Source: Lucifuga dentata
Lineage: Eukaryota; Chordata; Actinopteri; Ophidiiformes; Bythitidae
DNA: 64,000 nt
NCBI GenBank assembly: GCA_014773175.1
Contig: VXCM01000299.1
Span: forward strand, 266,833-330,832
Direction of reading: 5' to 3'
In this document: piece after piece, positions 24,401-36,636 of the stretch
How the letters are laid out: every line of letters starts with the position of its first letter
How positions within the stretch are numbered: position 1 is the stretch's first letter
Notes under the pieces: generated by a model
What the model saw: the letters and a program-made list of their open reading frames with translations, nothing else
Told to the model about the DNA's origin: nothing
Databases searched by the model: none
Made by a program: the position numbers and the translations under genes

Positions 24401-25917
24401 TGCCTGTAATCTGAATACATTAGTCCTAAGGGGATCCTAGTTCTTTGTGCGCAATCATGGTTGAGCTTGAGCACTAAAATGAGATGGTAAAAAGGGTATT
24501 TGCAAGCATCTGATTGTCTTGTTCTAGCTTGGCTCATAAATTATGTAGTATATATAGACTAACCAACAATAAATTCTATTAAGCATATATTTTCAGTGTA
24601 CCTTAACATTGTGTGATTTGACTCTTAACAAAAGAAACCTGGTATACGATGTTACAAGAGCCAACGGCATTGACATGATGTCCTCGACCTCAACGGAAAC
24701 ATCATTCACAGTCCAGCCTGAGAATTTATAGAGGCTTTTGTAAGCCTTTTTTGCATGTTTTGCTAGCAACCGTCTGTGCTCCCTTCACTGAGATGTCAGT
24801 CTGGGGGTTGGCATGCTTTCTCTCTGTTATTCTGTTTCTCTTTTCTTCTCATTTATTTTCTAATTGTACCCATTTCTCTCTCTGACTCTCTGGAGTCGGA
24901 GGCGCCATTGTGTGCTTTCAGCTTGTTTATGAGGAACACTGATTCACCCAGTGAGGTCTGGCTTGCTGTGCAAAAACGGGAAGAAATATGAATGAATTTA
25001 CAACACCCCAACCCTCCTCTTCTACTCCCCATTCCCAAATCATTTTTCCTCATCTCTGCATGTTCCTCAGCCACCTATAGTCATAGTTTTCCACTGGTGT
25101 TGTGTAGAGTGTATTTGTGTAGAGCCAGAGGGGCGGCCAACACTGGCCAGAGGCTCATTTTTGTGGCCAAGCCAGTGTGTATCCCGACGGCTTGCAGGCG
25201 TCTCAGGGGCCGGCTCCTCCTTCCAGCTTGATTCCCTCACCCTAGGGCCTCTCCAGAAAGTCCATGCAACCACCCATTGCTAAGTCATTTCTAGATCCTC
25301 CAAGACAAAAAACAGTGCTTGGTTTCAAGCATTTATTAAAAATGACAGGCTGTTTGTGAGACCTGTCGGGAGAGGGGAATGATTAGGAGCGAGGAAAAAG
25401 ACACATATCCAAAACTGGAAAGAACATCGTGAGTGGGTTTCATGGTTGGATTGGGGATGGGAAGTCTTGGACTAACTTGTAATGGTATCTCTCTAAAAGT
25501 GTCAAGGTTAAAAATGTCTGCATGCCTGCCTCTCTGACTGATGATAAGCATGTTCTCTGTCTCTCATGTGCAAAGCCTATGGTTGCCATAGAGACCTGCA
25601 ATATTGCCTATTCTGGTATACTGGCTTATTATAAAGAGTAAACTAGCTGGAACTGTCAAACTCAAACATGCTGAAGTGAGGACAAACGTCCATATTTATA
25701 GTCTCTAGTGGAGAAAACATCTAAAACTGTAGTCCAGATGGTAAGATGCTGGACTATAGCAATTACATAAAGTATTAACATCTATAATAAGTATCATTAG
25801 AAATGGCATAAGCATTGATTTTTGGTGATCCCTTTGATTAGTTATTGAGTAATCATCCTGATTAAATTGTGAAAGGTTCTTCCATGCTGTATAAGGGAGC
25901 TGCAGCTTGTGGCTCAC
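21441..25917. other. long-intron sequence, no genes recognised
   Basis: Mostly unique sequence. The poly-A run at 23953-23985 is split by N at 23968, and GT and CA runs lie near 22757-22790 and 22871-22890. Two donor-like sites on the minus strand (CAAA|GTAAGT near 22500 and GAG|GTAAAG near 23310) lack convincing acceptors in a usable phase. The block 24200-24480 reads like ordinary high-complexity sequence that could be conserved non-coding, but this cannot be shown here. Confidence 0.5.
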
Positions 25918-26013
25918 CTCAGAAGTTCACATGGCAATAAAATACAACAGCACATGGTTTTCAGAAAGTTCAGCAGTTCAGGACATCGGTGAAGGGTGGT
26001 ATTTGATTTCTCG
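25918..26013 (-). CDS. candidate 96-nt exon, minus strand, possibly a poison exon
   Basis: The acceptor is strong: branch-like CTAAC, then CTTTTCCTCTCGTGTCAG before 26013. The donor is strong too: CTGAG|GTGAGCC after 25918. The length is a multiple of three. With one leading base the segment is open for 31 codons (contains NTTLHRCPELLNFLKT). However, the preceding supported exon (57950-58185) ends on a codon boundary, and in that phase this segment meets a TGA after 11 codons. If it is spliced into the transcript it would either terminate the protein or need another phase-changing exon. I see good splice sites but no proof of use. Confidence 0.3.
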
Positions 26014-27424
26014 CTGACACGAGAGGAAAAGGTTAGTTGTTGACAAGAGAGAGTAAGAGGGAGATAGACAGGCCATGGAGACAGCAGCATCCTCTGCTTC
26101 ACACCTCATCTTTCCCACGATATTTGGTTTGTTTACCAGCAGGAGTCAGTAACAGGTTCATTCCTGGTGTCCTGGCTCCAACCAGAACCAGGTTGGAGGC
26201 AGACAGACTGGACTCGGAGGCCTTCCTCCTCTGAAAGACCCATACAAATCAGCATAACCAACAGTCTGGGATTTCCACGTCATAACATACCCCTCACCAG
26301 CCCCCAACTGACGCCAAGCCTTTTTTCGTTCCTCTTTGCTGTCTCATTCTCCTACCCCTAACCCCCTCCCCTTCCTTTTTTGCCATCTCTTCATCTCTCT
26401 CTCCAGGGGGTTACAGTAGCCGTGAAACAGTGTGACCCACACCAAGTTCTCGTTCGTCTAATCGTTTCTCCAGTTTGTGCTCTTTTGGCGTCAGTGTCCG
26501 GATGCTGATACCTAAGACAGCAAACCTGACCCTTGCTGACTCTACACTGCCTCCCTCTCCCTAGAAACAACCCCCAACCCACATTTATCCTCATTTCCCA
26601 ACACCTCCCCCCCAGTTTCCAAACTCCTTTCAGGACGGTCGTTGCCACCTGGAGGATTCTAATTTACAGTGTTTGTGTGTCCTGAGATATCCGTGAACGG
26701 CTAGCTATTCTGGGCATGTGGAACATGGCATCAATGCCGCACTGCCTCCATGAGATTACCCCTTTCTGCACCCAACCACGCTGGCCATCTCAGCCCCTGC
26801 AGAAGCATTTATGCAGACAGGCTCCAGTGTCTTCCCAAATAGCAGTCTCAGAGTCTGGTGAACATTTTGTTTTGTTGATGTGATATCAGGAACTTGATAA
26901 GTGTTGGCGGTCAACATGGGTGGAAAGAATGCATCTTTTCACAACTTAATTAACACAACCCGCTATCTGATACTGCACCAAACTTGTTAATGTACATGCT
27001 TCTCCATGTGCTTCGATGCAAAGCAACCATGTGGTACTGCATGAGAAGTTGAATGAGAATCTGTCATGGCTTTTATAAGAAGTTGAAGAAGCAGCTAGAT
27101 GAAGGGAGAGCAACAGACAGGGAGAAAGCAAGATGTACACCCACTTACATGTGGAACATAAAAAGCAAGAGAGAGTGACAGACCTCTGAGAATCTGTGTT
27201 CCCCATAACATGCATTCCCACTCCAGGCATTTGAAACAAGAAATACCACAGTCTCTGCAGTGCTACAGTGCTCGTAAATAATCTGAGTCTGGGCGCCACC
27301 TCAGAATCCCCAGCCTGGTCCCTGGCCTGATGGGTGCCATGTCAGTTCAGGAGGTGGGGTTTGATGGGAGGAGGGGACTGGGATTGCTCAGAGAAGAGAG
27401 AATGGGATAAGGAATGGGAGGGAA
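26014..27424. other. non-coding, nothing firm
   Basis: Pyrimidine-rich on the plus strand at 26330-26410. On the minus strand a strong tract ending CCCTTCATCTAG near 27098 precedes an open stretch of about 50 codons that ends in a stop without a good donor. Neither is called as an exon. Confidence 0.45.
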
Positions 27425-27533
27425 TGGGGGGGGGGGGGGGGGGNNNNNNNNNNNNNNNNNNNNNNNNNNNNNNNNNNNNNNNNNNNNNNNNNNNNNNNNN
27501 NNNNNNNNNNNNNNNNNNNNNNNNNNNNNNNNN

Positions 27534-27588
<55 letters not shown>
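27425..27588. other. assembly gap of 90 N between G run and A run
   Basis: N fills 27444-27533. It is preceded by a run of 18 G and followed by 55 A. The homopolymers are likely local assembly or read artefacts at the gap edges; the true sequence and length here are unknown. Confidence 0.95.
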
Positions 27589-27590
<2 letters not shown>

Positions 27591-27978
27591 CATTCATTAT
27601 CTATATCCAATGCAGCTCCCACAACTCCTTTGACTCCCATGGGTCTTCTTGTAAGACTGACGTTGGCATTGTACCAGCATTGGCATTACTTAGCACCTAA
27701 GTTTGCTTTATTGTGTGGACAGATCCTGTCATTTTAAAGTTTGGATGGAATGGAAACATTGCAAATAGATTTAATACAAAAGATGAGTTTTTCTTATTAT
27801 GTGGGATGCAAGCTTATCCATCCCAAATTCCAAAACAAGAAATGTGGGTGGGCTAGACAAGGGTCAAGCAGAGTATGGAAAGCCTTTGGTTTAAATAGGC
27901 CTGAAGAGAGAGCTGAAGAAAGCAAGGGAGTCATAAGAAAGGAAAGAGAGAGAACTTGAAGGCTGAAGAACAGTGAAG
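27589..27978. other. non-coding, nothing recognised
   Basis: Unique-looking, increasingly purine-rich toward the GA microsatellite that follows. Confidence 0.5.
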
Positions 27979-27990
27979 GAGAGAGAGGGG

Positions 27991-28030
<40 letters not shown>
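27979..28030. repeat. GA microsatellite
   Basis: GA repeats with a short G run inside (GAGAGAGGGGGGGAGA). Confidence 0.97.
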
Positions 28031-28033
<3 letters not shown>

Positions 28034-28492
28034 GGAGAGATTCACAAAAAGCGCCAGACTTAATGTGTTGTTTAGGGCAAATATCGCCACAAAACCACCT
28101 TCTTTTATTTATAAATGCCTGCTCCTGCATCTTTTAGCATTTGCCTTGAAAGGGACATGTAAATAAGGAAATGCCATAGTAATTCCTCTTTCAATGGCGT
28201 TTATGAAAAAGAGAACATGGTTGCTTGATGAGATTTGCCCTTAACAACACGTTAAGTCTGGCACTGTGTTTTATTAATTTCACCCACTATATCTAAACAG
28301 GATTGAAATTCATCTCACTAAGCAAGCTAATGTATGTTCAATCACAGCAAGACCCACAGCAGAAACAAGGTTTTATAGCTGAATATTCAAACATAAAATT
28401 ATTTTTGATGTGCCTATAGTAGTGGTGAGAACTTGACTGTTTTTGGATCACAAATACAGAACTAACCACAGGGGAAGCCAGAGGCAAAGTTC
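28031..28492. other. non-coding, nothing recognised
   Basis: Unique-looking sequence with no signals. Confidence 0.5.
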
Positions 28493-28636
28493 TTACACCC
28501 TAAATAGGTTGAAGGCAGGCTGAAATGCAGTCCAGATAGCTGGCATCACCTTCTCAGGATCCTTGGCCCAGGTTGGCTCCTGGGCAAACTGGTTGATGAA
28601 AGCCCTACTGTCCCTACTACTACTAGCCCTACTGTG
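28493..28636 (-). pseudogene. short coding-like frame, possible pseudogene or transposon relic
   Basis: A minus-strand frame of 47 codons between two stops has strikingly protein-like content (includes FINQFAQEPTWAKDPEKVMP and ends ...FNLFRV then TAA). The upstream part repeats a short SRDSRA/HSRASS motif because of AGTAGGGCT-type DNA repeats. There is a GTGATG after ...GAGAAG that could be a weak donor. No family is recognised. It could be a fragment of a retrotransposed gene, a transposon relic, or chance. Confidence 0.25.
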
Positions 28637-30669
28637 CTACTTAGTGTCCCTTGCACTGGTATCAATATTCCCAGATTCATACTGGGCATCATGCTGACAC
28701 TTTGCAGTACAAAGATGAAAAGAAGGAGGAAAAAGGAAGGGAATTTTCTCTCTGATTATGCAGAATGTAGGTATAGGATTCCCAATGTACACAGACACTG
28801 CTGAGTTTTAAGTTGCACATAAGTTAAATGTCAAACTCAGATTAAGGGATGTGGTGGGGATGTTTTATTTTACTCTTCCAAAAAAAAAAAAAAAATNAAA
28901 AAAAAAAAAAAAATGTTGATTACAAAGTACATTTCTAGACCAATCATCTCAAATCGCCCCCTTGTGTTATCAATCAAATTCTTCAGAAGCTACTGGGATT
29001 CCCTTTATCTTCTCTCTACTCAACACCCAAACATCTCCATTTTCTCAGTCCAAAAATTCAAAAAGATTTTGATGAATGCAATCATTTTGTGTGTGTCTGT
29101 GTGTCCACATTGGCATTACACTACAGTAGTCAGTGGCAATTTGTCAGCCTCTAGTGGTCATTGGTGGTACTATCAACTCACTACAACACAGCTGCATACA
29201 GTAATAGTAACTACAACTTCTACTAATTAAATGGCGCTACCATACAGACATGATTAATTCATGTCCACGAATAATTATTATGAGGTATATTTCGTCTGGC
29301 TTTGTATTGAATCAAGTATTTAACTCATTCACCTCTAGATGTAAATTAATCCCTGATCAGACAACCAACATACCCAGCAGCACTTTTGCACTTTTGTACT
29401 TGAGAACCAGGACAGAGAAGCACCAAGTTAGACTATACTATAACTGAAAACGTGTTACCAGTTAACACAATGCAGACTGAGATACATGAAATTTGAGTCA
29501 TCTCTCACATTATGAAAGACTGCAACTGTAAGAGTCTATTACCATTCACTGTTTCATGTATCAACTTCCATTCATCAAGCCATTCATCTTTCACACTGAT
29601 CCCTCCTGTTTCATACTTCTGTGTCACTCTCCCCAGTGTACTGGTGTCTCAAAGTTCCATCTGTCAGCACCATCTAAGTGGGGGTNCCGAGTGGATGAGG
29701 CCCAAGGGAGAGACATCAAAAGTGGGATGCTGGCCTTGGTTCTCCCTCCCCATCTCATCTCTATTTGAGTTGCTGGCCCCTCCATCTGTCTGCGCATGAT
29801 ATGGAGCTGGCTGTGGCAGGGGAGAATGAGAGTCTCTCCACCAATGACAAATGACAATCTCAGAATAAACATGCAAAGTGAGGGTGGGGAGGAAAAAAAA
29901 AGGGCTGAATCACTCTTTCATCATCCATCCGCCTTTGTTGGTCTTCTCATTAACCTCTGGTCTCTACCCCTCACTCTCTTCTGGTGCTTGTCACTCAGTT
30001 TTTTTCACTCATTCTCCCCCTTTTTTATACTGCAGACAATAAGGTCCATTTATCCTTTCGCAATAAGACTGATGACCATTTTATCACAGCAGTCTTTGAA
30101 AATATTGGTTCACTTTCCATCTGATTCACAAATTATTGTAATATTTTGATCCAGACTCGAAGTGCTTGATCATACATTTGTGAGGCTCAGGTACAAATGT
30201 GACTTGAGATCAAACTACACCATGCATGTATGCTGGACACATGGATACCACAAGCATTGCAAATTGTGAGTGCATACCAACAGTATGCAGGCTCATTCCA
30301 GTCCAACTCTTCTCTACTCCAGCTCTCAGCACTGGCTAAAACCTGCAGCCGACAAGTCGAGCCCCACTGATCCCAGTGCCGGGTCAACCAAACACACACA
30401 TGACAGATGCCTCCTCTGCTGCAGCGCAGGCATTCAGAGCATCTCCTCCACCACCAAAGGCATATTCCTTTTATAACCAGCAGGGATTAGGGCCCTTTCG
30501 AGGAAGCTAGCATGTGCACTGGCCTTAGGCGGCTTGCAGATAAAAAAGCATTTCAAATTGAATCAATAACCACCAGCCGCCAACTAATCCTGGCTAGCCC
30601 CCATAAACACCACCACAAACACTGCAGTAGTCCCCGACAAACCCCTACCAATGCCCTAGTCCAGCCACA
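28637..30669. other. long-intron sequence, nothing recognised
   Basis: The poly-A run at 28880-28913 is split by N at 28897, and a single N lies at 29686. Otherwise unique sequence without splice-bounded frames. Confidence 0.5.
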
Positions 30670-30794
30670 CCCCACCCAAGCCCCAAACCCCTTCATCTTT
30701 TTATAACTGCACCCCAGGGCCATGCAGGGGTNCCCCACCCAAGCCCCAAACCCCTTCATCTTTTTATAACTGCACCCCAGGGCCATGCAGGGGT
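30670..30794. repeat. false tandem duplication around single-N gap
   Basis: The 62 bases 30670-30731 are repeated identically at 30733-30794 after N at 30732. Confidence 0.9.
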
Positions 30795-33703
30795 GTTCAG
30801 GTGAGGGATGTATATTCAAAGAGATAAGGGATGAAGGGGTACGCTTGCTCGGCCAGGTAATCCATCAGCAGACAGGCCAGCTTTGGGCTGCACGGCGACT
30901 GGCAGCCGGGAAGAGAAGACAGCTGATGTGGGTTGGGCCACGGCATGCCAGACGGGATAAAGAGATATAAACCCTTTCCCCCCATGTGTGCTCTGAGCTC
31001 CCCTCCAGTCCCCCAACCATAGTCTCCCATATCCATCCCAAAGTGCTTTCATCTTCTAACCCAGCGGGTGCTAAAGCAAACTTTCCACATTGGCTCTCTA
31101 GAGGCTGGGCATTGTGGAATTGCAGACCTGCTCAGTGCTTCAAAGAGGGGGTGCCACACCCCTTGACTGATTGGTGGGTTAAGAGACCAGTGACAGCTTA
31201 GCAGCATCAAAAGAAGGCTGGATGAGCCATCCTATATGATGACTGTATAAAGCTCTCACTAGGATCAAAGACCCTGCTGGACAGCATTGGGATATTGACA
31301 TTGATAGGTTTATGCTAAGATAGTTAAGGCATTAGCAGTAGTTAAACTTGTTCAATCCCCTGGAGTGGGTTAAGTACATACTTTGCATGAAACATTGCAA
31401 TTATGAATGTGTCATCCAAATGAAATCAAGTCATCAACTAGTCTCACATCCCGAAACTCCACTTCTCTGCTGCTCACCCACATTCCTCACTGCCTCTCGT
31501 CTAAATGAAGATCATTTTCCTTCTTTAAATTTTGGGTTAGGAGGGAAGATGCAAGCTGAGACGAGGATCAAGCCATGGAGTGGTGGGATTTCCAAGCTGT
31601 CAGAAAAACTGCGCAAATCCTATCCCCAGGCCACTGGCTCCACACAGGAATGTTGGACGTCCACTTTAATTGTGCTTTTCTCCCGATCCCCATTTCGCAA
31701 AATCAAATTTCCCTTTTCTCACTTGCAGGATTCCCGGAAGAGCTTGGTGTAACATCTTTAAATGTAACTCATGGCTGCTTATAAATGTCACAGTGAGCTC
31801 AAAAGAGGAGGCTTCAATGGTTAGATAACTGAAAGCTTCAAAGTCAAAAGGACTATAAGAGACAGCCGGACAGTAAATCAGGGAGACACTTCAAAGCAAG
31901 CCATGGAGACAACTTTTCAGATAGATGAACGGCAAAGAAAGACAGACATTCGAAGACAGGGATCATAAAGCAAATCAAGATGGCAGACAACCAAACAAAC
32001 ATCGCCATTCAAGAACAACACAGGCTACAATCAGCTATATAAACAAACTATCAAACTAGACAAAATAGGGACAGCTGTCACTCTCTCTCTCTCTCACATA
32101 CACACACACATACATACAGCTGCTGCAAGAAGCCAGCCAGGCAGGCTGACAGAAAGGCAGACAGACAAATAGAGAGAGAGAGAGATCCCCGTGTGAAAGA
32201 CAAAGGAGGGTACAGTAGTGGGTAGTAGCAGCCAAGGGAGACTTCATTAGTGAGGTCAGCGCCCCAGGGTACTTAGTGTAACACTGGAGGCCTATGCAGC
32301 CGTCCCACTGGCCCTATGGTGAGGTGGATATTGCATCTTTGCGATAACATCTCCCTACATAGGAGGGGGCCCCGGCATCACAGCATAAAGACCCCTGTTT
32401 TTGGCAAGTTTGAAATAAGGCTTTGTTCCCCCAAGGCCTCGGTCCCCTCCCCCCCCCACCACCTCCTCCTCCTACTCTTTCCTCTTGGGTGGGCCAGANC
32501 CCCCCTTCTACGCACACACTGACTCGTGCACGCATACAGGCACATGCACAATTACGCACACACGCACATATCTTCCACCATCCTCTACCCCCTGATCCCG
32601 TCAGTGGCGTCCCCTGGCTTTTGGCCACGTCTGTGTGGAGCAGTTGGTAAGAGGTCGAGATCCAGAGCTGCTGGGGGAATAGCTTCAGGAGGGGCCTTGG
32701 TGGGCTCATCTCACCCCAGGGAGCGTGGGGGCCCACAGAGGTGTGTGTGTGTGTGTGTGTATGTGTGTGTGTATGCGAAGGCCTGAGGGGGCCTAGTCCT
32801 GGTCAAAGGTGCCTGGCTGCCCAGCCACTCCAGGGAGCTCCAAAGACAGGCATCCTTTACATGGAGACTCCCTCAGTACAGACGCTCCACAGTCAGTTAC
32901 ATACAGTCTACTGTAAAAGCCCTCCCCACTCATCAATAGCCATACTCACACACACACACCACTTACACACACCTACAAATAAAGATACACACAGAAACGT
33001 TCAAGAATCAGCACATTAATTTTACAACCAACCGCATTAATATACAAGTTTCAGGAGCAACTAACAAACCACCGAACATAACTGTGGCTGTGGAAGCTAG
33101 AGCACAGCAGCGTATGCTAATACCATCGGCCATTCCTGACATGTGAAGGGTTTGTCAAGGTCTTATGGTAGGATGGGCATATAAATATCCCTGTTGTGGT
33201 GGTGAGTCGGGTTGCCAGGTAGGAAGGACATGCGTGCCCCCATTTATAACCACATCTGCTGGTGGATTTACAGGACCCTTAAAACGGATCAATAATTTTC
33301 CACTCCCAGGTCTCTACACCCTCATCCCCTTTCTCCGCACTTTCTTTTTTGATTTTACAGAGAAAGGCGGGGGTGTGGGGTATGTTCATTGTGCATACAT
33401 TTGTCTGTGTATATGAGCGCACTTGTGTTGAGTGTGTATGTGTGTGTATATGTTGAATACACACACATACACACTACTACTGTACGTGCGTGCACATGCG
33501 TGTAACACTGATTGTGTGTGTCTGTATGTGCTTAGCGGCTCGGTTGACTACCAGTGCTGGGTGCTTTTCATGTTCATTATCACTTGTTTTATAGTGGAAT
33601 ATTTAAGTCGGGGGCCTTGGCACTGCTGCGGCTATAGTTAGAGAACAAAGGAGAGCGCTGGAGGGGGTGTCGGGAGGGTGTGGCGTGCCGGAGCGCGGTG
33701 TAG
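30795..33703. other. long-intron sequence with short simple repeats
   Basis: CT/CA runs lie at 32078-32115, GA at 32168-32186, a single N at 32499 beside C-rich sequence, GT at 32740-32772 and CA at 32944-32962. No exon-like segment or mobile element was recognised. Confidence 0.5.
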
Positions 33704-33832
33704 AGCTTTTCAGTAAGTGTTGCGCCCCACACTTCATGGAAAGCCAGGGTGGGGGTGCGGGGGGTGGNAGCTTTTCAGTAAGTGTTGCGCCCCACACTTC
33801 ATGGAAAGCCAGGGTGGGGGTGCGGGGGGTGG
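33704..33832. repeat. false tandem duplication around single-N gap
   Basis: The 64 bases 33704-33767 recur at 33769-33832 after N at 33768. The unit is GC-rich and contains GGGGGTGCGGGGGGTGG, which may explain why the assembler stopped there. Confidence 0.9.
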
Positions 33833-34321
33833 GGGCTTGCCAGGCCAGCTGTGCAGGCAGATGGAGCTAAATTCAACTCATTCCTGTATTAATGGGAGCT
33901 TATGTGCGATTCCATCTCACTGAAGAGGGCATTAGCCAGGACCAGACAGCCAGGATACACCTCAAAATATCTCCCCTCCATCCCTCTTTATTCTGTTTTT
34001 TTTTTTTTCTGTTCTTCTTACATCTGGGTTTGACAGTAAAGGGCTGATTGTTCTTCTTTTGTTACGAAGGTGAAGAAAACAGCAGAGAAAACAACATAGA
34101 AAATATTTTCAGATGTTAGGTGTGTTGATTTATGAGAACGCTGCTTCCAGTGAACTTGTATTTATCAGTGTTTAGGGTTAAAGCTTTGCATGGGTGTGTG
34201 TGTGTGCATGTGTGTGAAGACAGTAGGGGTCATGCTGGCCCTCGGAACTAATAGAGGGGGGAAACAGGGTTGAGGGAATCAAAACTAACTTTAAGAAAAT
34301 GAACTGAAGGAGAACAATGGC
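33833..34321. other. non-coding, nothing recognised
   Basis: Short poly-T at 33997-34009 and GT runs near 34193. The sequence GAAGAAAACAGCAGAGAAAACA...TTCCAGTGAACTTGTATTTATCA at 34071-34167 closely resembles 36811-36907, so the two loci share a diverged unnamed repeat. Confidence 0.45.
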
Positions 34322-34343
34322 ATAATAATAATAATAATAATAA

Positions 34344-34374
<31 letters not shown>

Positions 34375-34378
34375 AAAT
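34322..34378. repeat. compound trinucleotide repeat (AAT)n(AAG)n
   Basis: About nine AAT/ATA units followed by about ten AAG units. Confidence 0.97.
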
Positions 34379-34571
34379 AAGTTGTAGGAGAAGGAGAATT
34401 GCATTGATTTCCTTGACAGGACAGATGTAATGGTGCAATACAAAAATCAAAAGACAATGGGAGGATTAAAGATTCCAGTAACATGAATGAGGGAATATGA
34501 TTGCATGGCGATATTACCCTTATTGACAGCTTAAGTCTGGCATAGTATTTTTTATGAATTCCTTTTATGAA

Positions 34572-34696
34572 TTTGTCAAAATAAGAAGAAATCAACATCG
34601 AGTTTTATAGTTTGGAAAATAGTTGTCACTAATGTTGTGTCTACAGGTAGTATTTATTGGGCTCAAATTTGCAAAATCACCAATATGGTCCTTTAA
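34572..34696. mobile_element. AGGACC-type MITE, copy 6, one terminal arm only
   Basis: Recognisable from TTTGGAAAATAGTTGTCA to the intact end ATATGGTCCTTTAA. Upstream, TTGTCAAAATAAGAAG resembles the interior of reverse-oriented copies. The rest of the element is missing. Confidence 0.75.
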
Positions 34697-35114
34697 TGAC
34701 CAAGCATGTGACTGCTGCTGAAGCTCTACATATTCAAGAACTGTACCTTTATCAGCTTCACTTAAAACTTTGAAAACCCCAGTAGACTGGAGGGGGGAAA
34801 AAAAAGTTGTTGCAGTCCTAGGTGGAGGCAGAAAAGGCAGAAACCAGATTTTTTCATATTTATCATTATTTTGGTCTATGAATTTATCATTTTGTGACGA
34901 GATTAACATTTATGACTCTGCTACTGGAAGCAAGTACGACTGGATTTTACCATGAAGTTGGTTAAGTTTGTCTTGGGGTACTGTGTGGGACATCGAGGAT
35001 GGTGATGAAATGTGTTGTTCTGATTTGAATTAGTCTAATTTAAATTGGTTTGTTATGTTGGCTGCCTTTCTGTTTGGGACTGCTGTGTGTGTCCTGAAGT
35101 CTTGGCACTGACTG
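34697..35114. other. non-coding, nothing recognised
   Basis: Unique-looking sequence with no signals. Confidence 0.5.
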
Positions 35115-35245
35115 GTGCATTCATGTGTGTGTGTGTGTGTGTGTGTGTACATGTGTGTTGTGCTAAAGAGATACAGGCANGTGCATTCATGTGTGTGTGT
35201 GTGTGTGTGTGTGTACATGTGTGTTGTGCTAAAGAGATACAGGCA
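35115..35245. repeat. GT repeat with single-N false duplication
   Basis: The 65 bases 35115-35179 recur at 35181-35245 after N at 35180. A further GT block lies at 35329-35363. Confidence 0.9.
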
Positions 35246-35883
35246 CACAGACAAAAAAGAATATTCACTGAAAGAGATTTTTGCGTATATGTGTGTGTGT
35301 GTGTGCCCAAGTTTACGTGATTCATCAGTGCGTGTGTGTGTGTGTGTGTGCGTGTGTGTGTGTTGTGTAGCGGAACGGGCTGAGCGGTTATTAGCTGCCA
35401 GGGATAATTGGACTCTATGTAGGTGGCATGACCCAGCTGTCTGCAGCAGGAAGGCCCAGAGCTGAGCACGACCTCAACTGCTGACCTTACAAATGCAATA
35501 CAGTGACCTTTGACCCTCCCCACATTAAAGAGGCAGTGTTGTCTTTTTGCAGTCAGTCAACCAATTATAACACTGGGACTGAAAAATCTTTCCTCATTCT
35601 GTTTGTTCACATTAGTGTTGTTTCCTGTTGTACTGTCATTATGAGAAATATGATTGTGGCGCTTTGTAACGATGTGTTTCTGCTTCTTCATAACTGCCAA
35701 ATGTTTCAACATTCAGTACTGGGATTTTTAAAAATAAATTTCATAATATTTGATACTTTTGTGAGGTGTCCAATGTTTTTTTTATTATTGGAAAACCCTA
35801 AATTTCTGCCTGGTTTATACTCCACGCTCGCTACACATCATGTGCATCATGAGCAGAATTTTTACATACATACATATTTTTAC
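35246..35883. other. non-coding, nothing recognised
   Basis: GT microsatellite at 35329-35363, then AT-rich unique sequence. No coding signal. Confidence 0.5.
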
Positions 35884-36636
35884 ATATACTCGAGTATAAG
35901 TTGAGTTTTTATTACCAAATTTCACAAAGCAGGGGGGTCGGCTTATATGCGAAAAATTCTAATTTGATCCCAGAGAAGGAAATTTCCAGGAGTGGAAATA
36001 CTACCCATTACCACTACCCATGGAAAATAGTTTAAATCATACCTTAGAATGAGATATTTCCCGACAAAACATCTTATCCAGCACATTTTGCGGCAGCCAG
36101 TAAGCGCTGTTGTGATTGGTCACAGATAAAAGAACAGCCAATCAAAGACAACCTTATAAAAGTGGTGTTTCATATACTGGTATAGTAACATTGTTTGGTA
36201 GTCTCGTTCAACATCATGTTTTGTGCTTTATTAGTAAGAAGCTTGAGATAAGATACAACANGGTAGTCTCGTTCAACATCATGTTTTGTGCTTTATTAGT
36301 AAGAAGCTTGAGATAAGATACAACACAAAATGGAAACTACACACACTTGTGAGGGCAGATGTTATGCAGAGTAGGACTGGATTCAGACAAGGAAGAGAAG
36401 TCCGGAAAAGTTAATGTCAGCTAATGTCAGTTAAGGTAATCAGCTGCTGAAATAAATATCATGTTTACTGGTACGTGGTAAACATGGATTAAACATGTTT
36501 ACCACATAACATGGTAAATGTGGATTATTTTCAGGAAATCACAGGAATACTACGGCAATACCCAGAAAAACAGGCAATTTCCTGAACAAATAAATTGATG
36601 GAACAACATCAGGGCTTATACTTGAGTATATACGGT
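35884..36636 (+). mobile_element. CTCGAGTATAAG-type MITE, copy 1
   Basis: Left end ATATACTCGAGTATAAG and right end CTTGAGTATATACGGTA are inverted versions of each other. Subterminal GGTCGGCTTATATGCG and the interior (GATCCCAGAGAAGGAAATTTCC, CATCTTATCCAGCACATTTTG) are shared with 58846-59732. It contains a single-N false duplication (36197-36260 repeated at 36262-36325) and an extra inverted repeat at 36475-36505. It has no transposase frame, so it is non-autonomous. Confidence 0.85.

Noticed and set aside
26385..26500. Plus-strand acceptor-like CATCTCTCTCTCCAG at about 26405
   Set aside because: No canonical donor and stops in two frames; opposite strand to the gene.
27334..27640. Open frames spanning the N gap with poly-Lys or poly-Phe
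   Set aside because: Artefacts of reading through N bases and the 55-base A run.
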